Positions 1 through 9,215 are shown, numbered from the stretch's first letter. The stretch: 64,000 bases of DNA from Saprospiraceae bacterium (GCA_958295895.1 CATQHI010000011.1:62001-126000), one strand, 5' to 3'. The notes: generated from the sequence alone by a model not told the origin. Numbers and translations are program-made.

Positions 1-239
1 TTGTGGAGGGCATGCGTAAGCTGGCGGAGGACGTCACCGAGCAAACCGCCGATCCGGCCACCGCCATCGACATGCTCCACCGTCGCCTCCTGCAGCGCCC
101 CGTGCGCGAGGGAGACCGGGAAGCTCTGCTAGCCCTCTACGAGGATGCCCTGGCGGAGTACGACGGCAAACGCGAGGAAGCGCTCTTCCTAGTGGTCAAT
201 GTCTTATTCAACCTGGACGAATTTCTCACCAAGTCATGA
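1..239 (+). CDS. C-terminal end of a DUF1553 (PSD1) family protein, partial
   Basis: Only the last ~78 residues lie in the window; the reading frame is open to the left edge. The ending LFNLDEFLTKS, with the preceding helical stretch (RPVREGDREALLALYEDAL), matches the usual C-terminus of DUF1553 proteins, whose members combine a cytochrome-like CxxCH region, DUF1549 and DUF1553. The family is abundant in Planctomycetes and in some Bacteroidota, and its biochemical role is not settled. Its stop overlaps the start of the next gene in ATGA, so the two are translationally coupled, which is the standard DUF1553-DUF1501 arrangement. A full-length relative is at 42517-45747. The identification rests on this tail plus the partner gene. 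Confidence 0.75.
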   Translation, partial: VEGMRKLAEDVTEQTADPATAIDMLHRRLLQRPVREGDREALLALYEDALAEYDGKREEALFLVVNVLFNLDEFLTKS

Positions 240-1693
240 CTCCACTCCAGGAAGCCCATTACCGTCAGGCGGAGCTCAACAGCCGCCGCCACTTCTTACG
301 CAAGTGTACGCTTGGCTTGGGTGGCATTGCCCTGGGTAGCTTGCTGGGGTGTACGGAGCGATCCGCTGCCACCCACGTGGAATCCTACACACCGCCGCCA
401 CTAGCCGCCCGCGCTCGCCGGGTTATTTACCTCCACATGGCCGGAGCGCCGAGTCAGCTTGAAACCTTCGACTACAAGCCCGACCTACAGAAGCTGCACG
501 GCCAGGACTGCCCGCCCTCCCTACTACGGGGGAAGCGCTTCGCGTTCATTCAGGGAACGCCGAAAATGCTTGGTCCGCAGACCGATTTTGCGCGCTACGG
601 CCAGAGTGGAGCCTACGTCTCCGATCTGTTTCCCCACCAGGCCAGGCTGGTTGACGATATGGCTTTCCTGCGCGCCGTGCACACCGAAGAGTTCAATCAC
701 GCTCCGGCTCAGTTGCTCATGCACACCGGGAGTCCGCGCCTGGGCCGGCCGGCAATGGGCAGTTGGGTCACCTACGGACTGGGCTCCGGCAACGAGAACC
801 TGCCGGGCTTCATCGTGCTATCGAGTGGTGGTCGGGAGCCCAGCGCCGGCAAAAAATTGTGGAGTAGCGGCTTTCTGCCCAGTATTGAGCAGGGGGTGCA
901 GTGCCGTACCGAGGGGGATCCGATCCTGTACCTCAGCGATCCGGAAGGCATGCCACGTAGTCTGCGGGGGCGGTCCATCGCGGCCATTAACGAGCTCAAT
1001 CAGCGGCAGTACAATGAGGTCGGGGACCCCGAGACCCTCACCCGCATCCGGCAGTACGAGATGGCCTTTAAGATGCAGGTGTCGGTACCCGAGGTGATGG
1101 ACATTAGCAAAGAGCCCGCCTACGTCCACGCCATGTACGGTACGGAGCCCGGCCGTAATTCCTTTGCTAACAATTGCCTGCTGGCCCGCCGCCTGGCCGA
1201 GGCCGACGTACGCTTCATTCAGCTTTACGACTGGGGGTGGGACATGCACGGTACGAGCCGGGATACCGGTCTGGCCGAGGGGCTGCGCGACAAGTGCCGC
1301 GAGATCGACCGCCCCATTGCCGCCCTGCTCGCCGACCTGAAGCAGCGCGGCCTGCTGGAAGATACCCTCGTAGTCTGGGGCGGCGAGTTCGGCCGCACCC
1401 CCATGCAGGAGAACCGCGGGGGCACCACCAATCCCTTTCTGGGACGCGACCATCACGGCGATGCCTTCACGATGTGGATGGCCGGCGGCGGTATCCGGGG
1501 CGGAGCCAGTTATGGGGTCACCGACGCCATCGGCTACCAGGGCGTCGACGAGCGCACCCACGTGCACGATATTCAGGCCACCATCCTGTACCAGCTCGGG
1601 CTTGACCACGAACGGCTTACCTATCCCTTTCAGGGGCGCAACTTCCGCCTGACCGACGTGGCCGGTGAGGTGATCCGGCCGATCGTCGCCTAG
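236..1693 (+). CDS. DUF1501 family protein (exported, sulfatase-like fold)
   Basis: This 485-residue protein starts with a twin-arginine-like signal (SRRHFLRK, R17/R18) followed by a hydrophobic stretch and a possible lipobox ending at C39, so it is probably exported folded and anchored to a membrane. Family marks are YLHMAGAPSQLETFDYKP near residues 65-83, WGGEFGRTP near 380, GRDHH near 403 and a C-terminal VHDIQATILYQLGLDHERL. DUF1501 proteins are related to the alkaline phosphatase/sulfatase superfamily; a substrate is not known. It overlaps the preceding DUF1553 gene by four bases, and its stop shares a CTAG palindrome with the stop of the convergent phosphotransferase gene. The paralogue at 41051-42514 has the same partner. 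Confidence 0.93.
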   Translation: MTPLQEAHYRQAELNSRRHFLRKCTLGLGGIALGSLLGCTERSAATHVESYTPPPLAARARRVIYLHMAGAPSQLETFDYKPDLQKLHGQDCPPSLLRGKRFAFIQGTPKMLGPQTDFARYGQSGAYVSDLFPHQARLVDDMAFLRAVHTEEFNHAPAQLLMHTGSPRLGRPAMGSWVTYGLGSGNENLPGFIVLSSGGREPSAGKKLWSSGFLPSIEQGVQCRTEGDPILYLSDPEGMPRSLRGRSIAAINELNQRQYNEVGDPETLTRIRQYEMAFKMQVSVPEVMDISKEPAYVHAMYGTEPGRNSFANNCLLARRLAEADVRFIQLYDWGWDMHGTSRDTGLAEGLRDKCREIDRPIAALLADLKQRGLLEDTLVVWGGEFGRTPMQENRGGTTNPFLGRDHHGDAFTMWMAGGGIRGGASYGVTDAIGYQGVDERTHVHDIQATILYQLGLDHERLTYPFQGRNFRLTDVAGEVIRPIVA

Positions 1694-2724
1694 CGCTCGC
1701 GCAGCTTCCCCCGGCCCAATCGTGCAAAGGCCCGCGCTGCCCGCCCGAATTTTTCCATCCGCTCATCTCGCGTACTGCCCTGCACGTAGCGGTGGTAGAG
1801 CTGCTGGGCGATCACCGCAGTTTTAAAACAGGCGAAGGACTCATACCAGGGCATGCGTGACAGGTCGTAGCCGGTGTACTCGGCGTAGCGCTGCTTCAGG
1901 TAGTCTTTGCTGGGCCAGTTACCTTCCAGTAAGCGGATCGGCATATCGGCGGCATCCAGCCCGGGGTCCGGCCAGAAGCTCAGGGTACCGGCCAGGTCGA
2001 TGAGCGGATCGCCCAGGGTGGCCATGTCCCAGTCGAACACGGAGGTCACCCGGTCCGGCTCCCCGGGCGGGTACTGACAGTTGTCGAACTTGAGGTCGCC
2101 GTGTACGATGCTGACCGCCTGGGGGGTGGGGATGTCTTCGGCGAGGGCGGTAGCCAGATAATCCATATCCGCGTTATCCCGCGTTTTGGCGAGCTGCCAC
2201 CGCTTCGACCAGCCCCTCAACTGGCGGGCGGCAAATCCTTCCGGCTTACCTAAATCCTGAAGTCCGGCCCGCACAGCATCTACTTGGTGCAGGTCGGCGC
2301 TTACCCGCATCAGCGCATCGGTAAATCGCCGTTCCACGTTGAGCAGCTCGCGGAAGGTATCCGGCAGAGTGTAGCGCACTACTACCCCGTGCCTCCGCTC
2401 CATGACGATAAAGTCGGCACCGATCACGGCGGGGTCGGTGCAGAGGAGTAAGGCTCGCGGCGCAGGTGCAAAGTGCTCGTGCAGCCGCGACAAGATTTGG
2501 TACTCCCGTCGCATATCGTGTGCCCCCGGCGCGATGGTGCCGAAGGGGGGGCGGCGCAGCACCAGCTCCCGGTCACCGAACTTCAGTTCGTAGGTCAGAT
2601 TAGCGTGCCCCCCGTAGAACTGGCTGATGGAGAATGGGCCGGTGAGTTCTGGTAGCTGCTGGCGTAGGTAGGGCTCCAGACGGTCGGTGGGGAGTTCTTC
2701 GCCGGGGCGGATGGGGTTGGGCAT
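1690..2724 (-). CDS. phosphotransferase family protein (APH/ACAD10-like)
   Basis: About 344 residues with the aminoglycoside-phosphotransferase/choline-kinase fold. The catalytic loop HGDLKFDNCQ and the metal-binding FDWDMATLGDPLIDLA are both intact. The N-terminal LTGPFSISQFYGGHANLTYELKFGD and the spacing resemble the ACAD10-type subgroup, which in other bacteria phosphorylates hydroxyacyl-CoA or related small molecules; an antibiotic target is not indicated. I chose the ATG at 2724 (MPNPIRPGEEL) because upstream residues would run into the neighbouring gene and look non-native. It follows the membrane protein at 2733-3101 by eight bases and is probably co-transcribed. Substrate is unknown. 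Confidence 0.9.
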   Translation of the reverse strand: MPNPIRPGEELPTDRLEPYLRQQLPELTGPFSISQFYGGHANLTYELKFGDRELVLRRPPFGTIAPGAHDMRREYQILSRLHEHFAPAPRALLLCTDPAVIGADFIVMERRHGVVVRYTLPDTFRELLNVERRFTDALMRVSADLHQVDAVRAGLQDLGKPEGFAARQLRGWSKRWQLAKTRDNADMDYLATALAEDIPTPQAVSIVHGDLKFDNCQYPPGEPDRVTSVFDWDMATLGDPLIDLAGTLSFWPDPGLDAADMPIRLLEGNWPSKDYLKQRYAEYTGYDLSRMPWYESFACFKTAVIAQQLYHRYVQGSTRDERMEKFGRAARAFARLGRGKLRER

Positions 2725-2732
2725 GATTACTA

Positions 2733-3101
2733 TTAGTAGAGCGGCAGGTACCATAGGCTTACGAAGCTAAAGGCCGTAAAACACACCAAGCCTGTGCCTA
2801 GGATAAAGAAAACCCACCGGGTGTTCTGTAACCGGAATCGGCTCGGACCGTACTGATACAGCATTGCCTCCAGCATGTACCCGGCACAGTAAACTACGTT
2901 GCCAAGTAATACCCAAATAGTTACTTCGAGCAGTATCGGTGCCGCAGTACCAAAGGCGTCCGGCCGGAATAGAAAACCCGCAATACCTGACAGCAGCACC
3001 GCCCCATTAAACCACAGCCGCCTTCCCTCCCACCACCTGAGGGCGGTAACAAGGATGTGATCTTCGGTACCTTTAACGAGGGGCTGATCCAGAACATCCA
3101 T
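2733..3101 (-). CDS. small membrane protein, function unknown
   Basis: About 122 residues if it starts at the ATG encoding MDVLDQPLV; an in-frame ATG at 3140 would add 13 residues. Three hydrophobic segments are visible (WFNGAVLLSGIAGFLF, a segment with VTIWVLLGNVVYCAGYM, and WVFFILGTGLVCFTAFSF), so it is a three-helix inner-membrane protein. I do not recognise a family. It lies eight bases before the phosphotransferase gene on the same strand and probably shares its transcript. The 3141-3367 gap upstream has no gene that I can support. Confidence 0.65.
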   Translation of the reverse strand: MDVLDQPLVKGTEDHILVTALRWWEGRRLWFNGAVLLSGIAGFLFRPDAFGTAAPILLEVTIWVLLGNVVYCAGYMLEAMLYQYGPSRFRLQNTRWVFFILGTGLVCFTAFSFVSLWYLPLY

Positions 3102-3367
3102 AGCTACAGGTATATCCACCAAAGAATTGGAAAGTACCAATTACTGGCGTAGGCATAGAAAAGCTGTAGAGACCCACCAGCATAGCGCCAGCCAGTGGAT
3201 GACCATCGCTACCCCCCGGCAATCGGTCGAGTGTATCCACTATAACTGGTTCGGCAACAGGAGTGTGAGTAGTACAGAAATAGTAAGTGCGAGGTAACGC
3301 AGGCGGATGGTAATTTTGCTGACCGGATACCGTGCAAGATAAGTCGGTATCTGCCTACCCCGCCACT

Positions 3368-4009
3368 ATGCTCCGTACCACCTGCCTGCTGAGTGTTCTG
3401 ATCGTGCTCCTATCCTGTGCGAGTCGACCCCATTCGACGGCCAGGTTTAGTGATGAGAATTTTACCAAGGCCGCCGCTGCGTTCCAGGCCGAGCTCAATG
3501 CCACCTACCTAGACCCCGAACGCACTATTCTCGACTCCACAAAACTAGCCCGGCTACAGGAACTTGGCGGCCTCCCCTTCTTCCCCCTCGATTCTACCTA
3601 CCGGGTCGTAGCTGACTTTACCCCGTACACCGATCCTGAGATCGTGCAAATGCCTACGAGCAGTCAGCGCGTGGCCGAGTTTCGGGTGTACGGACGCGCT
3701 AGCTTTACCATCGAGGGAGAGAAACTAACGCTCGATGTGTTTGAAACTACCAACCCCAATGTACCGGAGGAGTACGCCGGCCTACTTTTCCTCCCCTTCC
3801 AGGATGCGACCTCCGGTAGTGAGACCTACGGCGGCGGCCGCTACCTCGACCTGCCAAAGCCGGAGGGGGATGAGCTAGTTATCGACTTCAATAAGGCATA
3901 CCATCCTTATTGTGCCTATAGCGACGGCTTTTCCTGCCCGGTGCCGCCGGCCCGAAATCGGCTGCCGGTGGCGGTGCGGGCGGGGGTGCGTTCTAGCGAG
4001 CTCGACTAG
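3368..4009 (+). CDS. DUF1684 domain lipoprotein
   Basis: About 213 residues. The signal sequence ends in VLLSCAS, a lipobox, so the mature protein is probably a lipoprotein. The body matches DUF1684: LPFFPLDSTYRV near the start, a central beta-rich segment (FRVYGRASFTIEGEKLTLDVFE) and the diagnostic NKAYHPYCAYSDGFSCPVPPARNRLPVAVRAG at the end. The family is common in Bacteroidota and Actinobacteria and has no established function. The ATG at 3368 was preferred to 3332 because it gives a clean signal peptide. Its stop shares CTAG (4006-4009) with the stop of the convergent dienelactone hydrolase gene. Confidence 0.88.
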   Translation: MLRTTCLLSVLIVLLSCASRPHSTARFSDENFTKAAAAFQAELNATYLDPERTILDSTKLARLQELGGLPFFPLDSTYRVVADFTPYTDPEIVQMPTSSQRVAEFRVYGRASFTIEGEKLTLDVFETTNPNVPEEYAGLLFLPFQDATSGSETYGGGRYLDLPKPEGDELVIDFNKAYHPYCAYSDGFSCPVPPARNRLPVAVRAGVRSSELD

Positions 4010-4896
4010 CTCCGCAACTGCTCGTTGAAAAACGCGATCGTCCGCTCCCAGGCCAGGGTAGCTGCCGCCTCGTCGTAGCGCGGGGTGGTGTCGTTGTGAA
4101 AGCCGTGATTTACGTCGGGGTAGACATAGGCTTGGTAGTCCACATTATTAGCCTTCAACGCCGCCTCGTAGTCCGGCCAGCCGGCGTTGACGCGCTCGTC
4201 GAGCCCGGCATAGTGGAGTAGTAGGGGGCCCTGTATCTGCGCGGTCTCCTCGGCGGTGGGTTGGCTGCCGTAGAAGGGCACGGCGGCACCGAGGTCGGGA
4301 CAGCGTACCGCTAGCATGTTGGAGACGTAACCCCCGAAGCAGAAGCCAACTACCCCCACCCTTCCCGTGCACTCCGGGTGGTGACGCAGGTACTCGTAGG
4401 CGGCCACAAAATCGTCGAGCATCTCCTCGCGCTCGCGCTGGCCCTGCAGCTCGCGGCCCTCATCGTCGTTGCCGGGGTAGCCGCCCAGGGGGGTGAGGGC
4501 GTCGGGGGCCAGGGAGATGAAGTCGGCTACGGCGGCGCGGCGGCCTACGTCCTCGATGTAGGGGTTGAGACCGCGGTTCTCGTGGACGACGATGATGCCG
4601 GGGAGCTTCTCGGTCTTACCGACGGGGCGGGCCAGCTGACCGCGGATGGTGATGCCTGATTCCGGAGTGGTGTATTCTACCGTGTCGCTATCGAGGCGGG
4701 GGTCATCGGGCTGGATCTGCACACGGGTGGTGTACTCCGGCATGAGGTAGTCCAGCAGCGCCGTGACGGTGAGTCCACCCACAGCGTAGTGCGATAGTTG
4801 CTTTACAAAGCCCCGCCGGTCCAGCTGGTTGTGGGCGTAGCGGTCGTAGAGGTTAAAGACTTCCTGGGGGAGTTGGGATTTATCGAGCTTGGACAT
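4006..4896 (-). CDS. dienelactone hydrolase family protein
   Basis: 296 residues of alpha/beta hydrolase fold. The nucleophile motif GFCFGG (Cys near 185), the acid in GLDERVNAGW (near 233) and the histidine in VNHGFHN (near 264) form the Cys-Asp-His triad typical of dienelactone hydrolases. An N-terminal extension carries a twin-arginine-like RRGFVKQ at 27-33 and a hydrophobic stretch, so the enzyme is probably exported. That is a recurring form in this family (carboxymethylenebutenolidase-like) and argues against a strictly cytoplasmic beta-ketoadipate role. No other aromatic ring-cleavage genes adjoin it. The substrate is unknown. Confidence 0.93.
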   Translation of the reverse strand: MSKLDKSQLPQEVFNLYDRYAHNQLDRRGFVKQLSHYAVGGLTVTALLDYLMPEYTTRVQIQPDDPRLDSDTVEYTTPESGITIRGQLARPVGKTEKLPGIIVVHENRGLNPYIEDVGRRAAVADFISLAPDALTPLGGYPGNDDEGRELQGQREREEMLDDFVAAYEYLRHHPECTGRVGVVGFCFGGYVSNMLAVRCPDLGAAVPFYGSQPTAEETAQIQGPLLLHYAGLDERVNAGWPDYEAALKANNVDYQAYVYPDVNHGFHNDTTPRYDEAAATLAWERTIAFFNEQLRS

Positions 4897-4956
4897 CGGC
4901 GGCGGGGGTTGGTTATCTGCACAAGCTAGGGTATAGCGATTACATTCGTAGTTGAG

Positions 4957-5499
4957 ATGATGGAGCTACTACCTACCGATGCCGGCGGCATGCTGAAGCC
5001 AAGGAGCCTGCAAGCCTTTGGCGGGCCTTACTCACTGTACATGCGGCTGTGGCGGGGCGGCGTGGGCTCCCCCCGGATGATCTACCGGAGCGGCATTGCG
5101 GCCTTCGATGCGCTATTGCGCGAGGATGTAGTCGGAGAAGTGGCCTTTCTAACCATGGAGGAACTTACCGAAGGCATACTGTTTCGTCTGAACGTGAATC
5201 AGCGGATCGCCTGCGTTGGATTGCAAAAAACGGACATCGACTACGTGGATATGCTTGCGTTCCGGGTGCGTGTGAGGGTTAAACAGCGCTGGCGCACGGT
5301 ACACCGCGGCGAGCTGAGCCTCATCCTGCGGGATGGAAGTAAGGTGACGCTCCGGGTGATCGTGCGGGAATTCAAACCTATCCAGCAGTACTTTGCCAAG
5401 AGTGGCCTACGGGACAGATTTAAGACCCAGGTGAGTGATGTGCCTGCGGAGGATGGTGGAGGTGAACTGCCAGTGCTTCTGCGGACGCTGTTCGATTGA
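4957..5499 (+). CDS. hypothetical protein
   Basis: 180 residues, no signal peptide or membrane segment. The gene diverges from the dienelactone hydrolase gene. The sequence looks like a compact alpha/beta protein with a basic beta-rich middle (FRVRVRVKQRWRTVHRGELSLILRDGSKVTLRVIVREF). I do not recognise a family. Codon use matches the neighbours, which supports a real gene. A copy of the dispersed CGCAGGTGC motif lies just beyond its stop, at 5504-5512. Confidence 0.6.
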   Translation: MMELLPTDAGGMLKPRSLQAFGGPYSLYMRLWRGGVGSPRMIYRSGIAAFDALLREDVVGEVAFLTMEELTEGILFRLNVNQRIACVGLQKTDIDYVDMLAFRVRVRVKQRWRTVHRGELSLILRDGSKVTLRVIVREFKPIQQYFAKSGLRDRFKTQVSDVPAEDGGGELPVLLRTLFD

Positions 5500-5568
5500 C
5501 ACTGCACCTGCGGTCCCGCCCAAATTGCTGTATAGGAACATGTAGTGTGGGGGCTCGGTTAGCTAGGT

Positions 5569-6120
5569 ATGCGCTATTTGCTATTCTTCACTTTCTTAAT
5601 CTGCATTGCTATGACCCCCGCCGAGACTCATGACCCCGTTTCTATCTATGACTTCCGGAAGGGGACGCCAATGGCCTGGCGGGTGCAGGACGATACGGTG
5701 ATGGGCGGGGTATCGCAGGGCCAGGTGGAGATGACGGATAAAGGGCACGCCCGGTTTCACGGCCACGTGTCGCTGGAGAATAACGGGGGGTTTTCTTCGA
5801 TTCTCTACACCTTGGATCAACCGGTGGATGTGGAGGGGCTGAGCGTTTTTAATCTGCGGGTGAAGGGCGACGGCAAGTCGTATACGCTGCGCGTGAAGTC
5901 CAGTCCGGAGCAGAACTACTACCACCAGGCCAGCTTTCCAACTAGCGGGGAGTGGGAGCAGGTGCAGGTACCGTTTGGGAAAATGACGGCCGTGCACCAC
6001 GGCGAGCCGGTGGATGTGCCGAACTTTGCCGGGGGGCCGGTGCACGAGGTGCAGTTGCTGATCGGAAATAAGGAGGAGCAGGACTTTGAGGTGCTGGTGG
6101 ACCGGATTGAGGCGAGGTAG
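5569..6120 (+). CDS. CIA30 family protein
   Basis: 183 residues with a short signal peptide (RYLLFFTFLICIAMTPAET). From residue ~22 it follows the CIA30 (complex I intermediate-associated protein 30) pattern: IYDFRKGTPMAWRVQDDTVMGGVSQG, GHVSLENNGGFSSI, LRVKGDGKSYTLRVKS, and a closing LLIGNKEEQDFEVLVDRIEA. The fold is a galactose-binding-like jelly roll. In mitochondria CIA30 acts in complex I assembly; in bacteria the role of these exported single-domain versions is unknown. No complex I genes are nearby. Confidence 0.9.
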   Translation: MRYLLFFTFLICIAMTPAETHDPVSIYDFRKGTPMAWRVQDDTVMGGVSQGQVEMTDKGHARFHGHVSLENNGGFSSILYTLDQPVDVEGLSVFNLRVKGDGKSYTLRVKSSPEQNYYHQASFPTSGEWEQVQVPFGKMTAVHHGEPVDVPNFAGGPVHEVQLLIGNKEEQDFEVLVDRIEAR

Positions 6121-6179
6121 GGCGGTATAGTGAGCAAGTAGGCTTTATCTTCTGTTCACCCAAGAATAGCCTCACCTGC

Positions 6180-8348
6180 ATGCTGCTACTCAACTCCCTA
6201 GACCTAAGCCTACCCCTCACCGACCCGGTGCTGAAGTTTCTGGTGATCCTGCTGATCATTCTTTTTGCGCCGATCCTGCTGAATCGGATCAAGATCCCGC
6301 AACTGCTGGGGCTCATCATTGCCGGGGCTATCGTAGGGCCCTACGGACTCAACCTGATGGAGCGGGATAGCGGGATCATTTTATCGGGTACCGTGGGACT
6401 GCTGTACATCATGTTCCTGGCCGGTCTGGAGATCGACCTGGGCGACTTCAAGAAGAACGCGACGAAGAGCGTCGGCTTCGGCCTCGTGACCTTCACCCTG
6501 CCGATGGTGCTAGGTACCCTGGCCGGTTACTACGTGCTACAGTATTCCCTGATGACCTCGGTGCTGCTAGCCAGTATGTTCGCCTCCCACACCCTGATTG
6601 CCTACCCCCTGGTGAGCAAGCTGGGTATTGCCAAAAACAAGGCGGTTAACATCACCGTAGGGGGTACCATGATCACCGACACCCTGGCGCTGCTCGTGCT
6701 GGCCGTGATCGTGGGTATGACGCAGGGGGAGGTCAACGGGGCGTTCTGGCTGCGGTTGAGTGTGTCGATCCTGGTTTTTGGAGCGATCGTGCTGCTGGTA
6801 TTTCCACTCATCGGACGCTGGTTCTTTAAGCGTTTCGACGACAATACCTCGCAGTACATCTTCGTACTCGCTATGGTGTTCCTGGGCGCAGTGCTGGCTC
6901 AGCTAGCCGGTATAGAACCCATCATCGGCGCCTTCCTGGCGGGGCTAGCGCTCAACCGACTGATCCCCCACACCTCGCCCTTGATGAACCGCATCGAGTT
7001 CGTGGGCAACGCCATCTTCATTCCATTCTTTCTCATCGGGGTGGGTATGCTGATCGACTACCGGGCCTTCGTGGAGGATACGCGTACCCTGCAGGTGGGT
7101 GGGGTGATGATCCTGGTAGCCTGTGTGTCGAAATACGCCGCTGCCGCGCTGACCCAAAAAGCATATAAGCTTTCCGCCGACGAGCGCGATGTCATCTTCG
7201 GACTCAGCAACGCCCAGGCCGCCGCCACCCTGGCCGCCGTACTGGTGGGCTACAATATCATCATCGGCACTACGGAGGCCGGCGAGCCCATCCGGCTGCT
7301 CAACGAGAACGTGCTGAACGGCACCATCCTCATGATCCTAGCTACCTGTACTATAGCCTCGCTCTTTGCTCAGCGGGGGGCCGGGCGCATTGCCGCGCTG
7401 GAGGAGCAGGAACCTACGGTCGATGAGGACATCCTCAACGGAGAGCGCATCCTCATCCCCCTGAGTAATGCGACTACCACCGAGGAACTCGTCAATCTCG
7501 GCGTCACCATCAAGACCCCAAAAAAGGTCGGGGAGCTCTACGCCCTCAGCGTGATGGACAACACGGCCGAGGACGCCAGCCGCGAGAGCCGGGCCAAGAA
7601 GATCCTCCACAAGGCGACCACCATCGCCGCGGCCACCGATACGGCCCTGCACGAGCTGCTGCGCTACGACCTCAATCTGGTCAACGGCATCAGTAGCGTA
7701 GTAAAGGAGCATAAGATCAGCGACCTCATCCTGGGGCTGCACGTAGCTAAGGGAATTTCCGACTCTTTCCTGGGTCACCTCACCGACGGTATCCTCCAGC
7801 GGTGCAACGTCACCACCCTCATCTACAAGCCCGCCCAACCCTTCGGCACCATCTCGCGCCACTTGGTGCTGGTGCCCGACCGGGCGGAGGAGGAGGTCGG
7901 CTTCGACGCCTGGCTCGATAAGCTCTGGAATATGTCGCATAACTCCGGAGCCACGATGGTCATCTACGGCGGTGAGCGCACCCTTGCCCCCATCCGCGAC
8001 CGGCAGGAGCGTGACCCCATCGAGTGCACCTTCGTGCCCTTCAACGACTGGAACGACTTCCTGATCCTGAGTCGCGATGTACGCCCTAATGACAATCTGG
8101 TCATCGTAATGAGCCGCCGGGACAAGCCCTCCTTTCAGAAGGCTATGCACAAGGTGCCCGGCTACCTCAATAAGTACTTCCAGGCCAGTAGCTTCCTACT
8201 CATCTATCCCATGCAAGAGGGCGTGGGTGAGGTGGCGGAGGTGGGTATGCGGGATGCTACGATGCTGGAGCCGCTGCTGCAGATTAATAGATTTGGGCGG
8301 TCACTTTCTGGGGTGCTGCGTCGGCCTGGGCCTGAGTTACAGGGATAG
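6180..8348 (+). CDS. CPA2 cation:proton antiporter with C-terminal universal-stress-like region
   Basis: 722 residues. Residues ~10-400 hold about a dozen hydrophobic helices of the Na+/H+ exchanger (CPA2) family, including LNRIKIPQLLGLIIAGAIVGP near the start and IEPIIGAFLAGLALNRLIP near 245-260. Residues ~405-722 form a soluble tail (LNGERILIPLSNATTTEELVNLG; LVLVPDRAEEEVGFDAWLDKLW) that resembles one or two divergent universal stress protein domains. That architecture is common in Bacteroidota and suggests gating by a cytoplasmic ligand. It probably exchanges Na+ or K+ for H+. Downstream, before the convergent gene, lies a double-hairpin repeat that could end both transcripts. Confidence 0.93.
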   Translation: MLLLNSLDLSLPLTDPVLKFLVILLIILFAPILLNRIKIPQLLGLIIAGAIVGPYGLNLMERDSGIILSGTVGLLYIMFLAGLEIDLGDFKKNATKSVGFGLVTFTLPMVLGTLAGYYVLQYSLMTSVLLASMFASHTLIAYPLVSKLGIAKNKAVNITVGGTMITDTLALLVLAVIVGMTQGEVNGAFWLRLSVSILVFGAIVLLVFPLIGRWFFKRFDDNTSQYIFVLAMVFLGAVLAQLAGIEPIIGAFLAGLALNRLIPHTSPLMNRIEFVGNAIFIPFFLIGVGMLIDYRAFVEDTRTLQVGGVMILVACVSKYAAAALTQKAYKLSADERDVIFGLSNAQAAATLAAVLVGYNIIIGTTEAGEPIRLLNENVLNGTILMILATCTIASLFAQRGAGRIAALEEQEPTVDEDILNGERILIPLSNATTTEELVNLGVTIKTPKKVGELYALSVMDNTAEDASRESRAKKILHKATTIAAATDTALHELLRYDLNLVNGISSVVKEHKISDLILGLHVAKGISDSFLGHLTDGILQRCNVTTLIYKPAQPFGTISRHLVLVPDRAEEEVGFDAWLDKLWNMSHNSGATMVIYGGERTLAPIRDRQERDPIECTFVPFNDWNDFLILSRDVRPNDNLVIVMSRRDKPSFQKAMHKVPGYLNKYFQASSFLLIYPMQEGVGEVAEVGMRDATMLEPLLQINRFGRSLSGVLRRPGPELQG

Positions 8349-8377
8349 GGTATGTGGCGGCTGATGTTGCTCCGGTC

Positions 8378-8443
8378 GCCGCCAGGGCGGCTCTCGCAGC
8401 CGGAGGCTGCCTCGTCCGGCGCGGCCGGAGGACGCATTGTACT
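8378..8443 (+). repeat. double-hairpin intergenic repeat, copy A
   Basis: Between two convergent genes sit GCAGCCGGAGGCTGC (8396-8410), a ten-base spacer, GCGGCCGGAGGACGC (8421-8435) and ATTGTACT (8436-8443). Each 15-mer folds into a six-base stem around GGA; the second has one mismatch. A further palindrome lies at 8378-8391. Copies with the same two-hairpin spacing and tail occur at 37018-37066 and 54380-54430. This looks like a REP/BIME-type element, and here it may also serve as a two-way terminator. Confidence 0.6.
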
Positions 8444-8446
8444 GCC

Positions 8447-9169
8447 TTACTCCGGAAGAAACAACTTCATCCCCTCCCCAAACACTACCCCGTCCAGGTG
8501 GCCCATGCGATCGCGCTCGTGGGTAATCAGGTGCATGTGTACGTAGCTATCCAGGGGGGTGAATATGCCCTGGTGCGAGGTGCTGAAGAAGCCCAGGATG
8601 TCGACCTGTCGGTCCTTGAGGGCGTAGGTCTGCTGACCGCGGTGCGCCTCCTCCGGCGACGTGGGTACGGTACCCTCCGGCAGGTTCTGGATGTGGATGG
8701 TAGCCCGCTCCACCGGTCCGGCCAGCCGGTACACGAAGGGGCGCGGATCACCGATCGTGAGCTGATCGAGGTAGTCGACGAACTGGTCAAGGGTGCGCAC
8801 GTCGGTCGGTACGGTGTACTCATTCCAGGTGCGCTGGTGGGTGTAGACGAAGAAGGGCGGGCGTAGCTGCATGGTCTGTGTGACCGTCATGCCGTCGGGG
8901 CCATCAACCCGGCTCAGGTAGCCGCGCCCGTCGAAGATCAGGACCTCACCGCGTAGGTACTCGCCGGGGCCGAGTCCGTAGAGCCCCTCGCGATTCTGGA
9001 GGGTGTCCAGGTCGATGCTGCCGCTGAGTTTGCCCCCGCGCATGGTGGCCTCCATGGAGCCGGCTACGGTAAGTGAGGTATCGGAGGCGATGGCCTGCCC
9101 GGGGGCCGGACGATTGGGATCGCAGGCCAGGAGTAGCCACGCTATCAGGAGAAGAATAGGAAGTTTCAT
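8447..9169 (-). CDS. acetolactate decarboxylase family lipoprotein
   Basis: 240 residues. The body follows alpha-acetolactate decarboxylase: [41 protein letters not shown], and a C-terminal [19 protein letters not shown]. The zinc ligands of the characterised enzyme, HxH plus a His eleven residues later, are present as approximately H211, H213 and H224. Unlike the usual cytoplasmic enzyme it begins with a lipoprotein signal ([11 protein letters not shown]), so it should face the periplasm. The start at 9169 is chosen because it yields this signal. No acetolactate synthase gene adjoins it. The reaction would give acetoin from acetolactate, but a different substrate is possible. Confidence 0.88.
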   Translation of the reverse strand: MKLPILLLIAWLLLACDPNRPAPGQAIASDTSLTVAGSMEATMRGGKLSGSIDLDTLQNREGLYGLGPGEYLRGEVLIFDGRGYLSRVDGPDGMTVTQTMQLRPPFFVYTHQRTWNEYTVPTDVRTLDQFVDYLDQLTIGDPRPFVYRLAGPVERATIHIQNLPEGTVPTSPEEAHRGQQTYALKDRQVDILGFFSTSHQGIFTPLDSYVHMHLITHERDRMGHLDGVVFGEGMKLFLPE

Positions 9170-9215
9170 GGGGTAAGATTTACGGTCATTGCACCCGCGC
9201 ACCGCCGCAATTTCC

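Noticed and set aside
818-1609. 263-codon minus-strand frame opposite the first DUF1501 gene
   Set aside because: The DUF1501 motifs and signal are on the plus strand; the antisense frame is an artefact of GC-rich codons.
7338-8150. 270-codon minus-strand frame inside the antiporter gene
   Set aside because: It overlaps the soluble tail of the antiporter and has no start context or family pattern.
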